A stretch of 64,000 nucleotides of DNA, taken from positions 310,001-374,000 of the forward strand of contig NZ_JANAVF010000004.1 of NCBI RefSeq assembly GCF_024213195.1, read 5' to 3'. The position numbers and the translations under genes were made by a program. The DNA comes from Streptomyces sp. TBY4. GTDB taxonomy: Bacteria; Actinomycetota; Actinomycetes; Streptomycetales; Streptomycetaceae. Below the pieces are notes generated by a model. It saw only the letters and a list, made by a program, of their open reading frames with translations. It was not told where the DNA came from and searched no databases. Shown one piece after another: positions 18,201-26,596 of the stretch (positions are counted from its first letter, which is position 1; the number at the start of each line of letters is the position of its first letter).

Positions 18201-18214
18201 GGGTCCCGGGACCC
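18201..18214. promoter_or_regulatory. 14-bp perfect palindrome upstream of Flp-like gene
   Basis: GGGTCCCGGGACCC lies 27 bases after the response regulator stop and about 70 bases before the Flp-like start, in a 110-base gap. It could be an operator for the adjacent LuxR-type regulator or a short terminator; no T-run follows, which favours an operator. Inference only. Confidence 0.4.
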
Positions 18215-18284
18215 TTTGCAACTGCTGGGGCGGCGGCGTACCGTCCGCGAACCGATATCGGCGCCGGCTCTGGAGAGGACTCCC

Positions 18285-18485
18285 ATGCAGAACCTCAGAC
18301 TGCTCAAGGCGATCGTCGAGCGGAAGAACCGCGTGCGGCGGGGTGGGGACGAGGGGCAGACGGTCTTCGAGTACCTCGGGATCATCGTGATCATTGCGTT
18401 GATCATCGCGGCGATCATCGGGAGCGGCCTTGCGGCCAGCATCTCGCGTGCCATCGGGCAGGTCCTGGTGCGAATCACGGGCTGA
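18285..18485 (+). CDS. Flp/TadE-like small pilin
   Basis: 66 residues, ATG preceded by GGAGAGGA. A basic leader (RKNRVRRGGDEG) is followed by QTVFEYLGIIVIIALIIAAIIGSG: prepilin cleavage after Gly, Glu at +5, and a long hydrophobic helix. The short length and almost no C-terminal domain fit the major Flp pilin better than TadE. It lies apart from the tadZABC block, which suits separate strong expression. Its stop overlaps the next ATG. Confidence 0.82.
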   Translation: MQNLRLLKAIVERKNRVRRGGDEGQTVFEYLGIIVIIALIIAAIIGSGLAASISRAIGQVLVRITG

Positions 18486-19084
18486 TGGTCAGGGCGGGCT
18501 CGGGTGACCGGGGGCAGGTTCTCCCCTTTTACGCCGCGATGATGTTCTGCCTGCTCTTCGCCGCGTTGGCCTTCGTCGTCGTAGGGATGGCGGGGGCCAC
18601 GCGCAGTGATGCACAGGGCGCCGCCGACGCAGCGGCACTTGCGGCTGCCCGGGAGGTCAGGGACAACGTGTTCGTGGGCAGGGATCTCCTCACCCTCACA
18701 CCGGAGGAATGGGGGGAGATCCTTGCGGGCCGCCGCTTCGATACCGAGGGGGCCTGCAGCAAGGCGCAGGCCTTCGCCAGGTCGAACGAAGCCTCTGCGG
18801 TATGCGAGGACCTCGTTGTCCCGGACTTTACAGTCACGGTTACCACCCGTGACGCGGTCGGTGACTCGGTCATCCCTGGGACCGAGGCCATGCGTGGTCA
18901 CGCCACGGCGACAGCCTTGATCGAGCCACGCTGCTTCCTCGACCCTGCCGTTCCGCCACCACCGCTCGGAGGGCCTGTCGGTATCAAGTGCCGGGACGGA
19001 TCGGTGATCACCGTGGATCCGTCGAAACCCGGTCAGTTGCACAAGCTGGCGAGGAAGTTCTTCAACGTGCGGCTGACCGACTGA
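18485..19084 (+). CDS. TadG-like pilus-associated protein
   Basis: 199 residues overlapping the Flp-like gene by one base. The prepilin-like start GDRGQVLPFYAAMMFCLLFAALAFVVVGMAG has Pro/Phe where TadE has Glu. A helix rich in AADAAALAAAREVRD follows, as in the TadE/TadG family with N-terminal Flp-like helices. The rest (about 70-199) has four cysteines and no recognised domain. Probably surface-exposed. Confidence 0.78.
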   Translation: MVRAGSGDRGQVLPFYAAMMFCLLFAALAFVVVGMAGATRSDAQGAADAAALAAAREVRDNVFVGRDLLTLTPEEWGEILAGRRFDTEGACSKAQAFARSNEASAVCEDLVVPDFTVTVTTRDAVGDSVIPGTEAMRGHATATALIEPRCFLDPAVPPPPLGGPVGIKCRDGSVITVDPSKPGQLHKLARKFFNVRLTD

Positions 19085-19114
19085 CATCGAACGAGAGACA
19101 AGGAAACGGCGTAC

Positions 19115-19702
19115 ATGGGCATTCGGCAGAAGGTGAAGGTCCGCGGGGGAGCGGCCGTTGCGGTTGCGGCGGTCTTGGCCCTCGCGTTGGCCGGATGCGG
19201 CGGGGGTGGCGAGAAGCCGAAGGAGCCGACGAAGTCCGAGACTCCCCAGAGTCAGGGAAGTAGCCCCCAGCAGCCCGCGCCCACCGCGAGTAAGGGTTCT
19301 GGGCCTCCCGAAGTGATCGCAACGGTGCAGGGGTCTTCCGGCCTCGTCTTGGAGATCAATTCGGCTGTCCGCGATCAGGACGGATACGTCACCGTTAGCG
19401 GTCAGATCAAGAACACAGGTTCCTCAACGTTCTCCGACATCGGGGCCTTCCGTGGCGACGAGCAGGCGGCCAGTCCGGCGTCAGTGGCCGGTGCAAGTTT
19501 GGTCGATACTGCAGGCAAGAAGCGCTACCTAGTGCTGCGTGACACAGAGGGACGGTGTGCATGCACTACCGGTCTCGCGTTCATGAAGAGCGGGGAGAGC
19601 GTCGCCTTCTTCGCACAGTTCCCAGCGCCACCGGCCACCACCAACACGGTTGTCTTCGGTCTTCCGACCTTTGCCGCGGCCACCATCAAACTTTCCGGGT
19701 GA
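19115..19702 (+). CDS. Lipoprotein, unknown function, in pilus locus
   Basis: 195 residues. Signal peptide with lipobox LALAGC (lipidated Cys28), a Gly/Lys/Pro/Ser linker (30-65), then a beta-rich domain (about 68-195). The pattern VSGQIKNTGSSTF resembles FxLYD or DUF4352-type immunoglobulin-like folds. A CxC pair (RCACTTG) sits in the middle. It is followed four bases later by the OmpA-like gene, so the two are probably coexpressed. Function not recognised. Confidence 0.75.
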   Translation: MGIRQKVKVRGGAAVAVAAVLALALAGCGGGGEKPKEPTKSETPQSQGSSPQQPAPTASKGSGPPEVIATVQGSSGLVLEINSAVRDQDGYVTVSGQIKNTGSSTFSDIGAFRGDEQAASPASVAGASLVDTAGKKRYLVLRDTEGRCACTTGLAFMKSGESVAFFAQFPAPPATTNTVVFGLPTFAAATIKLSG

Positions 19703-19706
19703 CCCC

Positions 19707-20342
19707 ATGACCAAACGCCATCGCACCACAGCTGCCACAGCCGTCGCGGGCCTCGTCATCGCAGGGGCCCACTTCGTCGGCGTGACCAGTGCCTACGCGG
19801 ACGATGTCACGCCGTCAGTGCCTCCGGGAACCGAGCCGTCCGCCTCGGCGCCCCCGCCCATCAGGCCCGACTCCCCGGGGCTGAAACTTCCTCAGGGCGG
19901 TGTGCTCGCACCCTCCAAGGTCCTCGACATGGTCGAGGTCGTCGAAGACCTCGGCGGCGAGGAACGGCGCCAGGAGACGAACCAGAGCGTCATGATGGCG
20001 CTCCAGTCCGAGGTGATGTTCCCCGAGGACAGCGCCGTCTTCAATGCGCAGGCCGCCGCCCGTATCCAGGCCATCGCGCAGGAGATCAACGCGCAGAAGG
20101 CCACCACCATCCGAGTCTTCGGTTTCACCGACGACCAGGGCACCTACGAGCACGGCAAGGAACTCTCCAAGAAGCGCGCCGACGCGGTCCAGGCCGAGCT
20201 GGCGAAGACGGTGACCAACCCTGGCGTCACCTTCGACGTACGCGGCTACAGCGAGGACTACCCGATCGCCGACAACGGCACCGAGGAAGGCCGCAAGAAG
20301 AATCGTCGCGTGGAGATCACCTTCCCGCGCAGCATCAAGTAG
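19707..20342 (+). CDS. Secreted OmpA-like peptidoglycan-binding protein
   Basis: 211 residues: signal peptide (residues 1-31, cleavage near AYA-DD), a Pro-rich linker, then an OmpA C-terminal domain (about 95-205). The domain has VMFPEDSAVFNAQA, the Asp of VFGFTDDQGTYEHGKELSKKRA, and KNRRVEITF at the end. In Gram-negatives this domain holds the peptidoglycan diaminopimelate. Here it may anchor the pilus machinery to the wall, as it is the last gene of the locus. The gene starts just after the lipoprotein stop. Confidence 0.87.
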   Translation: MTKRHRTTAATAVAGLVIAGAHFVGVTSAYADDVTPSVPPGTEPSASAPPPIRPDSPGLKLPQGGVLAPSKVLDMVEVVEDLGGEERRQETNQSVMMALQSEVMFPEDSAVFNAQAAARIQAIAQEINAQKATTIRVFGFTDDQGTYEHGKELSKKRADAVQAELAKTVTNPGVTFDVRGYSEDYPIADNGTEEGRKKNRRVEITFPRSIK

Positions 20343-20346
20343 TTCC

Positions 20347-20380
20347 GACCCCGCTGTCCGCTCCGGCGGATGGCGGGGTC
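20347..20380. terminator. Bidirectional terminator hairpin
   Basis: GACCCCGC (20347-20354) pairs with GCGGGGTC (20373-20380). An inner stem of TCCGC and GCGGA lengthens it. It sits between the convergent ompA-like and DUF397 genes and overlaps the DUF397 stop. Confidence 0.75.
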
Positions 20381-20591
20381 AGTCCGTCAGCAGGTGGTCC
20401 GCCTTGCCGGCCTTGATGTCCCGGATCAGTTGGCTCAGGGCTTCGCGGCTGTCCGTGAGGTACGTGTCCTCCTGGCCGGAGAGGGCTATGTAGCTGTTGC
20501 CGTCCCCGTCCACCCCGATCCGGTAGCAGGAGTTCCCCTCGCCGCAGAAGGGGTCCTCCCAGGTCACGTCGGTCACGGTGTCCCCTCTCAC
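20379..20591 (-). CDS. DUF397 protein
   Basis: 70 residues from a GTG that overlaps the XRE stop by four bases (GTGA). DUF397 features are FCGEGNSCYRIGVDGDGNSYIALSGQED and LSQLIRDIKAGKAD at the end. DUF397 proteins are small partners of XRE/DUF5753 regulators in Streptomyces; pairs of this kind are linked to development and antibiotic control, and are toxin-antitoxin-like in some cases. The exact role here is unknown. Confidence 0.88.
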   Translation of the reverse strand: MRGDTVTDVTWEDPFCGEGNSCYRIGVDGDGNSYIALSGQEDTYLTDSREALSQLIRDIKAGKADHLLTD

Positions 20592-21439
20592 AGTTGGCGA
20601 GCGAGGGTGCGGATGAAGTCCCGGGAAGCCTCCGGGGACAACGCCACCCCCTCCATGAACTCGAAGTGGCCCCGGTACTTCGCGAGTTGCGCCTCGGCGT
20701 GCAGGAAGTCGGGCCCGTGCGAGTTGTCGATCTGCACGGTGTCGAGTTGCGCCGTCGGCCCTTCCGCGTAGAGCACCGTTTGGCCCGCTCCGGGAATGCC
20801 GCCCGCCTCGAACGGGAGGACGAGCAAGGTCACATTGTCCTGTTCGGAGCGCTGAATCAAGTGGTTCAGCTGTGCCCGCAGGACCTCCGGACTGCCGAAC
20901 CGCATCCGCAGGGCGGCCTCATGCACGACTGCCACGAACGCGGGGGCGTTCTCGCCCTCCAGTACCTTCTGGCGCTCCACGCGCAGTGCCAGCCGCAGCG
21001 CGACCTCGTGCTCGGGGAGCGTGGGGATGACCATGCGGAACACGGCGAGGGCGTGGTCCGAGGTCTGGAGCAGCCCCGGCATGTGGAACGGGTACGCCAC
21101 CCGCATGCGGATGCTGCGGGACTCCAACTCGGCGATGTCCAGGAACCCTTGCGGCACCTGACCCTTGTAGCGGTCCCACCATCGCGGGCCGGCGGGCAGG
21201 GCCATGTCCGTCAGTCCGGCGATGTACCGCTCGTCGTCCACCTGGCAGTTGGCTGCCAGAGTGCGGATCCGATCGGCCGAGATGGCACGGGTGCCCGATT
21301 CCATCGCCGAGATCGCGCCCCGGTCCACAGCCAGGAGGCCCGCCGCGAACTCGGCCGAGACCCCCGCTGACGTGCGCATGCGGCGCAGTTCGTACCCCAG
21401 TCGCTTCTGGCGCTCCGTGGGAGCTGTCCTCGCGGTCAT
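20588..21439 (-). CDS. XRE-family regulator with DUF5753 domain
   Basis: 283 residues from the ATG at 21439 (MTARTAPTERQ). The HTH (about 10-70) contains LGYELRRMRTSAGVSAEFAAGLL and SAMESGTRAISADRI. The remaining 200 residues are the DUF5753 ligand/dimer domain (MPGLLQTSDHA, VERQKVLEGE, VLPFEAGG). It is coupled to DUF397 and divergent from an ATP-binding protein gene, the usual three-gene set. A longer reading frame exists upstream but lacks a good start. Confidence 0.9.
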   Translation of the reverse strand: MTARTAPTERQKRLGYELRRMRTSAGVSAEFAAGLLAVDRGAISAMESGTRAISADRIRTLAANCQVDDERYIAGLTDMALPAGPRWWDRYKGQVPQGFLDIAELESRSIRMRVAYPFHMPGLLQTSDHALAVFRMVIPTLPEHEVALRLALRVERQKVLEGENAPAFVAVVHEAALRMRFGSPEVLRAQLNHLIQRSEQDNVTLLVLPFEAGGIPGAGQTVLYAEGPTAQLDTVQIDNSHGPDFLHAEAQLAKYRGHFEFMEGVALSPEASRDFIRTLARQL

Positions 21440-21664
21440 GGGGTGCAGTCTTACGCGTCGCGGGCCCCTCCTGCCACGAACGGCTGACTTCTCCCGTACG
21501 GCGGGCCAAAAAAGGCCCGCCCGCGCTACATTCGGTAATGCACCACTCACGCAAGGGAGTTGGAAGTGCATCGCCGCAGCATGCCTAGGCCTCGGTTACG
21601 GCGACGAGCCACTGCCCCCACCAAAGCGAGAGCATCCGCGCCGCGCTACGACAGGGAGTCCGTC

Positions 21665-22165
21665 ATGCTCAGTCCCTTCATGCCGCCCAGCCCCAGCTGC
21701 GCCGACGCCCGGCCGGTCGCCGGGGGGCCGCCCTCCGCCGACGGGCTGTCGTGCAGCCTGACCGTGCCCGGGGAGCCCTACAGCGCCCAGATCGCGCGCA
21801 GCACCGTACGGTCCGTCCTGCACGCCCACCACCTCGACCGGGTCGTGCCCGCCGCGGAACAGGTGGTCGGGGAACTCATCGCCGCGGCCTGGTACTTGGA
21901 CCCCGGCCGGAGCCTCTACCTCGCCCTCCGCCACCGCGAATCCGCCCTCCGCCTCACGGTCTACGACGGGCACGCCCCCCACACCCACCCCCGCCTCGCC
22001 GCCCACTGCGAGGCCCGCCGCCGGGCAGCCCTACGGGTCATGGCCGCCGTCGTCCGAGACTGCGGCGGAGCCTGGGGCTTCGGCGAATCCCGCGAACCCG
22101 GCGGCGGAACCCGCACCTGGGCCAGCCTCCCGGTAGCGGGAGCTGCCGGGTACCTGGCCCCCTGA
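21665..22165 (+). CDS. Anti-sigma-like ATP-binding regulatory protein
   Basis: 166 residues from the ATG at 21665 (GGGAG upstream). It has the shape of the HATPase/AbaA-like regulators found divergent from XRE-DUF397 pairs: YSAQIARSTVRSVLHAHHLD, VVGELIAAAW in the N-box position, LRLTVYDGHAP in the G1 position and TRTWASLPVAG at the end. The N-box has Ala in place of Asn (ELIAAA versus ELVTNA), so nucleotide binding may be altered. 225 bases of intergenic DNA separate it from the XRE gene. Confidence 0.75.
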   Translation: MLSPFMPPSPSCADARPVAGGPPSADGLSCSLTVPGEPYSAQIARSTVRSVLHAHHLDRVVPAAEQVVGELIAAAWYLDPGRSLYLALRHRESALRLTVYDGHAPHTHPRLAAHCEARRRAALRVMAAVVRDCGGAWGFGESREPGGGTRTWASLPVAGAAGYLAP

Positions 22166-22193
22166 CAACTCCCCGCGCCACACGGCCATCACT

Positions 22194-22760
22194 TCACACG
22201 CCGGCCGACTTCAGACCGGTCGCGGACAGGATCGCTTCGACCGTCTCCTCGACCGACTGCGCGGCGTTGTCGATCCAGGTCCCCTCCTGCGCGAGCTCGG
22301 AGCGCATCGCCTCGTCCAGGAACGACCAGTCCGTGTCGAGAGCCTTGTCCCGAGCCTGGTTGCGCCGCCAGGCCTCTTCCGGGCCAGGGGCCAGGACGAC
22401 GACGTGGAGCGGCACGGAGGTCAGCGTGGCGCGGTAGAAGTCGAGGTGGGAACGGCGGACCACGACGTCATCGAGCACCGGGACGAAACCGGCCCGCGCG
22501 AAGCTGTCCGCCAGCAGGCACGCGTTGCGGGCCCGCAGGAAGATCTGCCGGTCGGCCTCCGGGTTCGCGTCCGGTGAGGGCCACTGCCCACCGCTGACGA
22601 TCATGTGCTGGAGGTCGTCCACCTCGATGTGGGCAGCCATCCGGAACCGGTCGGCCAGCGCGGCGGCCACCGTCGACTTCCCGCTCCCCGGGATGCCGGA
22701 CAGCAGGACGGCCCCGGCAGCGGCGGGCTCGCGGTCTACGGGCACCAGATCCAAGCTCAT
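22194..22760 (-). CDS. Small P-loop kinase-like ATPase
   Basis: 188 residues from the ATG at 22760, with GGAGGAG upstream. Walker A is SGIPGSGKST (about 21-30), followed by HIEVDDLQHMIVSGG and a lid-like region WRRNQARDKALDTDW. It resembles the AAA_33/chloramphenicol phosphotransferase-like group of small-molecule kinases. The substrate cannot be told. Monocistronic, convergent with the ATP-binding protein gene. Confidence 0.78.
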   Translation of the reverse strand: MSLDLVPVDREPAAAGAVLLSGIPGSGKSTVAAALADRFRMAAHIEVDDLQHMIVSGGQWPSPDANPEADRQIFLRARNACLLADSFARAGFVPVLDDVVVRRSHLDFYRATLTSVPLHVVVLAPGPEEAWRRNQARDKALDTDWSFLDEAMRSELAQEGTWIDNAAQSVEETVEAILSATGLKSAGV

Positions 22761-22888
22761 ACGACTCGACTCCTCCAAACGCAAACGATCAAGGCCCGAG
22801 GATACGTGTGCGGGTGGCGTCAACGACCGGGGTGGGGTGAGTAGGCGTACTCATGTGGCCGGTGGGCCGGTCCTCGCATGATGCGTGC

Positions 22889-23623
22889 ATGCGATCGATC
22901 TCCGTCACGAAGTCCCTGGTGCTGGCCGTACTCGGCTGCATCGTGCTGTCCGGCTGCGGCACCCGGAACGGCACCACCGATCTGGCCCTCGCGGGCGGCG
23001 CCGCCCCGGCGGCGACCGTTGCGGACCCCGCGCCGAGCCCCGGCGAGGAGGAGCTGCTGCGCTTCATGGAGCTGATGACCCGGGACGTCCCGCGCTGCGA
23101 CAAGTACGTCGCGGCCGACAAGGGGGAGCTCCCCGAGGGGATGCTGCCCGGGGGAGTCCCGCCCGAGCCCGAGCAGCCGCCGGCGTACGGCCCCCCGCCC
23201 GGCGCTCCGGACGCGGCGCACGGCGTCCCGGTCCCCCTGACGGAGGATGTCCCGCCACCGCCGGAGCCGACCCCCGGCGCCACCCGGCCCGACCGGACGG
23301 AGGAGGTGGCCTTGAACGCTGCCGAGGAGTGCTTCGGCAGCGAGGAGGCGCGGCGCATCACCGAGGCCTTCGAGAACACGAAGACGGCCGACTACCAGGC
23401 GATGCAGAGGAAGCTGACGGAACTCGACTACCCGGCGGCGTACATCCACCGCATGCCCGACCACGCAGGCGCACCCCGTGCACGGATCGACATGCGCATG
23501 ATGGGCAGCCGACTGGCCATGGAGGTCACGGGAACCGACACCGGGGTGACTGCCGAAGCGTTCGGCGCCACCGAGGAGGAGGGCGTGGACGTGACCACCG
23601 TAAAGCGGAAGCCGAAGCCGTAG
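22889..23623 (+). CDS. Lipoprotein, unknown function
   Basis: 244 residues, ATG at 22889. The lipobox IVLSGC puts the lipid on Cys23. A Pro/Glu/Gly-rich disordered stretch fills about 75-150 (PEPEQPPAYGPPPG and similar). The C-terminal part holds AAEECFGSEEARRITEAFE and a beta-rich end. Not a family I recognise. It is convergent with the alpha/beta hydrolase gene, 22 bases away. Confidence 0.75.
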   Translation: MRSISVTKSLVLAVLGCIVLSGCGTRNGTTDLALAGGAAPAATVADPAPSPGEEELLRFMELMTRDVPRCDKYVAADKGELPEGMLPGGVPPEPEQPPAYGPPPGAPDAAHGVPVPLTEDVPPPPEPTPGATRPDRTEEVALNAAEECFGSEEARRITEAFENTKTADYQAMQRKLTELDYPAAYIHRMPDHAGAPRARIDMRMMGSRLAMEVTGTDTGVTAEAFGATEEEGVDVTTVKRKPKP

Positions 23624-23645
23624 CCGTAGCCGAGGGGGCGATCGG

Positions 23646-24533
23646 TCAGACCAGGCTCGTCAGGAGCTCCGCGAAGGGCCGCGGCCGGCTGAAGTAGCCG
23701 ATGTGCGAGGCGTCGAGGGTGTGCACGTCGAAGGGGTGGTCCGGTGTCAGCGCGTCCGCCGCACGGATCATCCGGTCCTGGACCGCCGGAGGAAGGCTCC
23801 GGTCGGCGGAGTGCCGTACGTACGTGTGCGGTACCCGCCCCCACGCGTCGGCCCGGACCAGCGCGCCCGGCTCCAGGGCCGCGTACGTCTCATCCGCATC
23901 CAGGGAATCGATCAGCAGCCGGAACTGGTGGTCGGTGGAGTCGGCCATGACGGCCGCCTTCAGCGCGGCGAACAGGTCCGGATCGGCGTGTGCGGCCCGC
24001 CAGTTGAGCCGTACCACGCCCGGATCACGTACGCCGGGCACGGCGATCCGGGCAGCGGCGGCGTCCAGCAGGTCGCCCCCGTCCCCCGATGCCTCCCACA
24101 CCCCGGTGAGCATCGCCGGATCACTGAGGCAGAGCGCGGAGAGGTACACCACCCGGTCGAGCAGCTCCGGCACGGCATTGGCGACGGCACTGATCGTCAG
24201 CCCGCCCAGACTGTTCCCGACCAGCACGACCGGCCCCACCGCGGCGACCCGCCGCACGACATCCACCACACACCGGACGTTGTCCTCCAGCCCGACCCCG
24301 CTCACGGCGGAGGGCGCGGCGGCAAGGGCCACGATGTCCTGAGGCTGCTGGTAATAGGCGGCGGGGCCATCGGCGAGGTCACCATGCCCCGGCAGGTCAA
24401 CGGCGTACGACCGATACCCGAACAGCGCCAGCTCGTTCTGCAACGGCCCCCAGGCCCGCGCGTTGCTGGAGCCCCCGTGAACCAGTACGAAGGCGGGCCG
24501 CGAGTCTGCGCGCACGGTGAAGCTCCTCGTCAT
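23646..24533 (-). CDS. Alpha/beta hydrolase
   Basis: 295 residues. The oxyanion motif is VLVHGGSSNARAW, the nucleophile elbow is GNSLGG (Ser108), and the last catalytic residue is His in DASHIGYFSRP, with an acid probable in DHPFDVHT. No signal peptide, so cytosolic. The pattern is that of salicylate esterase/hydroxynitrile lyase-like hydrolases. Substrate unknown. Confidence 0.85.
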   Translation of the reverse strand: MTRSFTVRADSRPAFVLVHGGSSNARAWGPLQNELALFGYRSYAVDLPGHGDLADGPAAYYQQPQDIVALAAAPSAVSGVGLEDNVRCVVDVVRRVAAVGPVVLVGNSLGGLTISAVANAVPELLDRVVYLSALCLSDPAMLTGVWEASGDGGDLLDAAAARIAVPGVRDPGVVRLNWRAAHADPDLFAALKAAVMADSTDHQFRLLIDSLDADETYAALEPGALVRADAWGRVPHTYVRHSADRSLPPAVQDRMIRAADALTPDHPFDVHTLDASHIGYFSRPRPFAELLTSLV

Positions 24534-24800
24534 CCTGAGGCGAAGGGGAAAGGGGGCGGGCGGTCAATCGACCCACCTACCGACCGCACAGGGCCTGCCA
24601 GTTGTGGATGACGAAGCAGAAACACATACGACCGACCGTAACAGCCGCCCCCCACCCACCACGAAGCGGTTTCCCACCCCACCGAGCGCAATCCCCCGGG
24701 CTGGTTGCCGTGGATGCCGACCTCGGCGGACGCTTCTGTGCCCCGGGCGGCCCCAGCGACGTTCTCCCTGCGCTCGTCTGAGAGAGTCCGCCCGCGCGGG

Positions 24801-25334
24801 CTACCGGTAGGTGCTGTGGCAGAGCTGGCTGATCGCCGTACTCGTGACTCCCTGCGAGGAACGGCAGAGCTCGGCCATGGACACCCGGCCCGGCACCGGG
24901 CCGCATCCGGGCGCGAGCGCTGGGGAACCAGCGGGTTCGACGTTCCCGCTCCGCGCGGCTTGGCCTTCGGCTTCAGCTTCGGGGCGTGGCGCTTCGGGCT
25001 GGACCGCTGAACCTCCGCCTTCACGGGCTGCCGCTCCGGCTTTCGTACCGTCCGCATTCCCGATCCTGATCCGTCGGCCTTCACCGTGCGGGGCTGTTCC
25101 CGGCGCGGGGTCGCGGCCGCGGAGGTGTTCTCGGGCACGACCACCACAGAAGGAGCGGGTGGCCGACTGTTGGGCAGCGGCGTCAGTGGCAGCGCCTCAC
25201 CAGCCACCTGCCCAGACGTAGGCGCCGGGATCGAGGCCCAAGTGCGTTCCTGCGGTGGCTTGTTGTCGGCGGGGGCGACGGAGGCGCACCCCGCTGTGGC
25301 CAGGAGGACGGCGGGGGAGGTTCCGGCTGTTCAC
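24801..25334 (-). pseudogene. Lipoprotein gene broken by two frameshifts
   Basis: Three frames together spell one protein. A GTG at 25334 starts VNSRNLPR. After a shift near 25310 the reading continues VLLATAGCASVAPADNK, a lipobox with Cys, then a Pro/Lys/Arg-rich stretch. After a second shift near 24960 it ends in GRVSMAELCRSSQGVTSTA and a Cys-containing tail with stop TAG at 24801. The C-terminal AELCRSS...CHSTY pattern recurs, from memory, in Streptomyces secreted proteins. No single frame is intact. It lies beside transposase remnants, which fits decay. The 267 bases between it and the hydrolase hold no gene I can support. Confidence 0.5.
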
Positions 25335-25452
25335 ATGATCACTGTCGCGCACACCGGACACGGTACGGCCGAAGGCACGCCCGGCTGACTCGCCCACGAC
25401 GGCAGCCAACAGCGGTAGACCGCCTGCACACCCCTGCATCGACTTCCCGCTC

Positions 25453-26510
25453 ATGCGCTGGCCGAAGCCGCACGGCGCATCAGCTCGGCAGGGGCTTCAC
25501 CATGGACTGGTAGACGGGTGCCCCGTCCCAGGGCTGGGTAAGGCCAACGAGCCCGCACCCAAGGCGCGCGTACCAGGCGGCGGCTGGCAAGCCGCCTGGC
25601 GCGAGGGCGGCAGTGCGGCCCTGGCCTCCAAGGGGGCCGGGGGCTTTCCGTGCCGACTGGGTGATGACCAGGCGGAGCGGTTGCAGACTGAGCTGGAGGC
25701 GGGGCCGGCGGCGCACGGCTGGAGCCAGGACCAGCGGTGGACCCTAGCGCGGGTCGGGGAGCTGATCCACCGGCTTTTCGGGTACCGGTACACCCCGCGT
25801 GGGGTGTCGTAACTGCTGCACCGGCTGGGCTGGTCGTCGCAGGTCCCCGCGCACCGGGCCGTCGAGCGGGACGAACAGGCCGTCGCCCGGTGGCGGACGG
25901 AGCAGTGGTCACGGGTAAGAGGACAGCCCAGCTCCTGGGCGCGTGGATAGTCTTCGAGGACGAGGCCGGGCAGGACCTGAAACCGGGCAAGGGCCGCACC
26001 TGGTCGCGACGCGGGCGGACGCCGCTGGTCAGGGTGACGGGGAAGGGTTCGGGCCGCGTCCTGATGGCCGGGATGGTCTGCGTCCGGCCAGGCCGTGAGA
26101 TCAGGTTGATCTACCGGACGCAGACGTACCGGGGCCGGACGGGCGAGAAGAAGGGCTTCCGGGCCCGCGAGTTCGCGGACCTGCTGACCTCCGCCCGTCG
26201 GCAACTCGGCGGTGCCCCGCTGATCGTGGTGTGGGACAACGCCAGCACCCATCAGGCCAAGGCCCTGCGGGAGTTCTGCGAACGCAACAGCGACTGGCTG
26301 ACCATCGTCAGGCTCCCGCCATACGCGCCCGACCTCAACCCCGTCGAAGGCGTGTGGGCCCATCTGAAGAAGTCCCTGGCCAACCTCGCACCGCGCACAA
26401 TCGACGACCTGACCCCGCTCGTGAAGAACCGCCTACGTGGCATCCAACGCCGACCCGAGATCCTCAACGGCTTCATAGCCGAGACCGGACTCGGGCTGGA
26501 GCCTCCGTAG
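25453..26510 (+). pseudogene. IS630-family transposase, disrupted
   Basis: Homology begins near 25580 (WREGGSAALASKG) and continues in one frame through HGWSQDQRWTLARVGELI to YTPRGVS. That frame is stopped by TAA at 25810-25812, then resumes as LLHRLGWSSQVPAHRAVERDEQAVARW. Near 25912 it shifts by one base to KRTAQLLGAWIVFEDEAGQ. The second frame holds the DDE core: FEDEAGQ, VVWDNASTHQ and APDLNPVEGVWAHLK. One stop plus one frameshift make it non-functional. The N-terminal HTH is not recognisable. I saw no convincing terminal repeats. Confidence 0.8.
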
Positions 26511-26592
26511 CCCCGTCACCCCACCCTTTCAACCTCAGCGTCAACTACTGCCGTCACAGCACGCCGAAGCCCCGCCAGGCACTGCTTGGGTT

Positions 26593-26596
26593 CTAG
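26593..26596. repeat. Left CTAG target duplication of IS30-like element
   Basis: CTAG immediately left of the IS30-like element, matched by CTAG at 27879-27882. Joining the flanks gives GGTTCTAGAAACC, a near-palindromic target. Confidence 0.65.

Noticed and set aside
8924..20342. Type II or type IV secretion system
   Set aside because: The gene set (CpaB, TadZ, TadA, TadB, TadC, TadE-like, Flp-like) is that of a Tad pilus; no secretin or VirB components.
24530..25207. A 225-codon minus-strand frame next to the hydrolase
   Set aside because: Only part of it fits the lipoprotein pseudogene; the rest is out of frame with the conserved Cys-containing tail.
25400..26560. Terminal inverted repeats for the IS630 copy
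   Set aside because: Only an 8-base match (GACGGCAG) could be seen between the flanks, too short to define ends.
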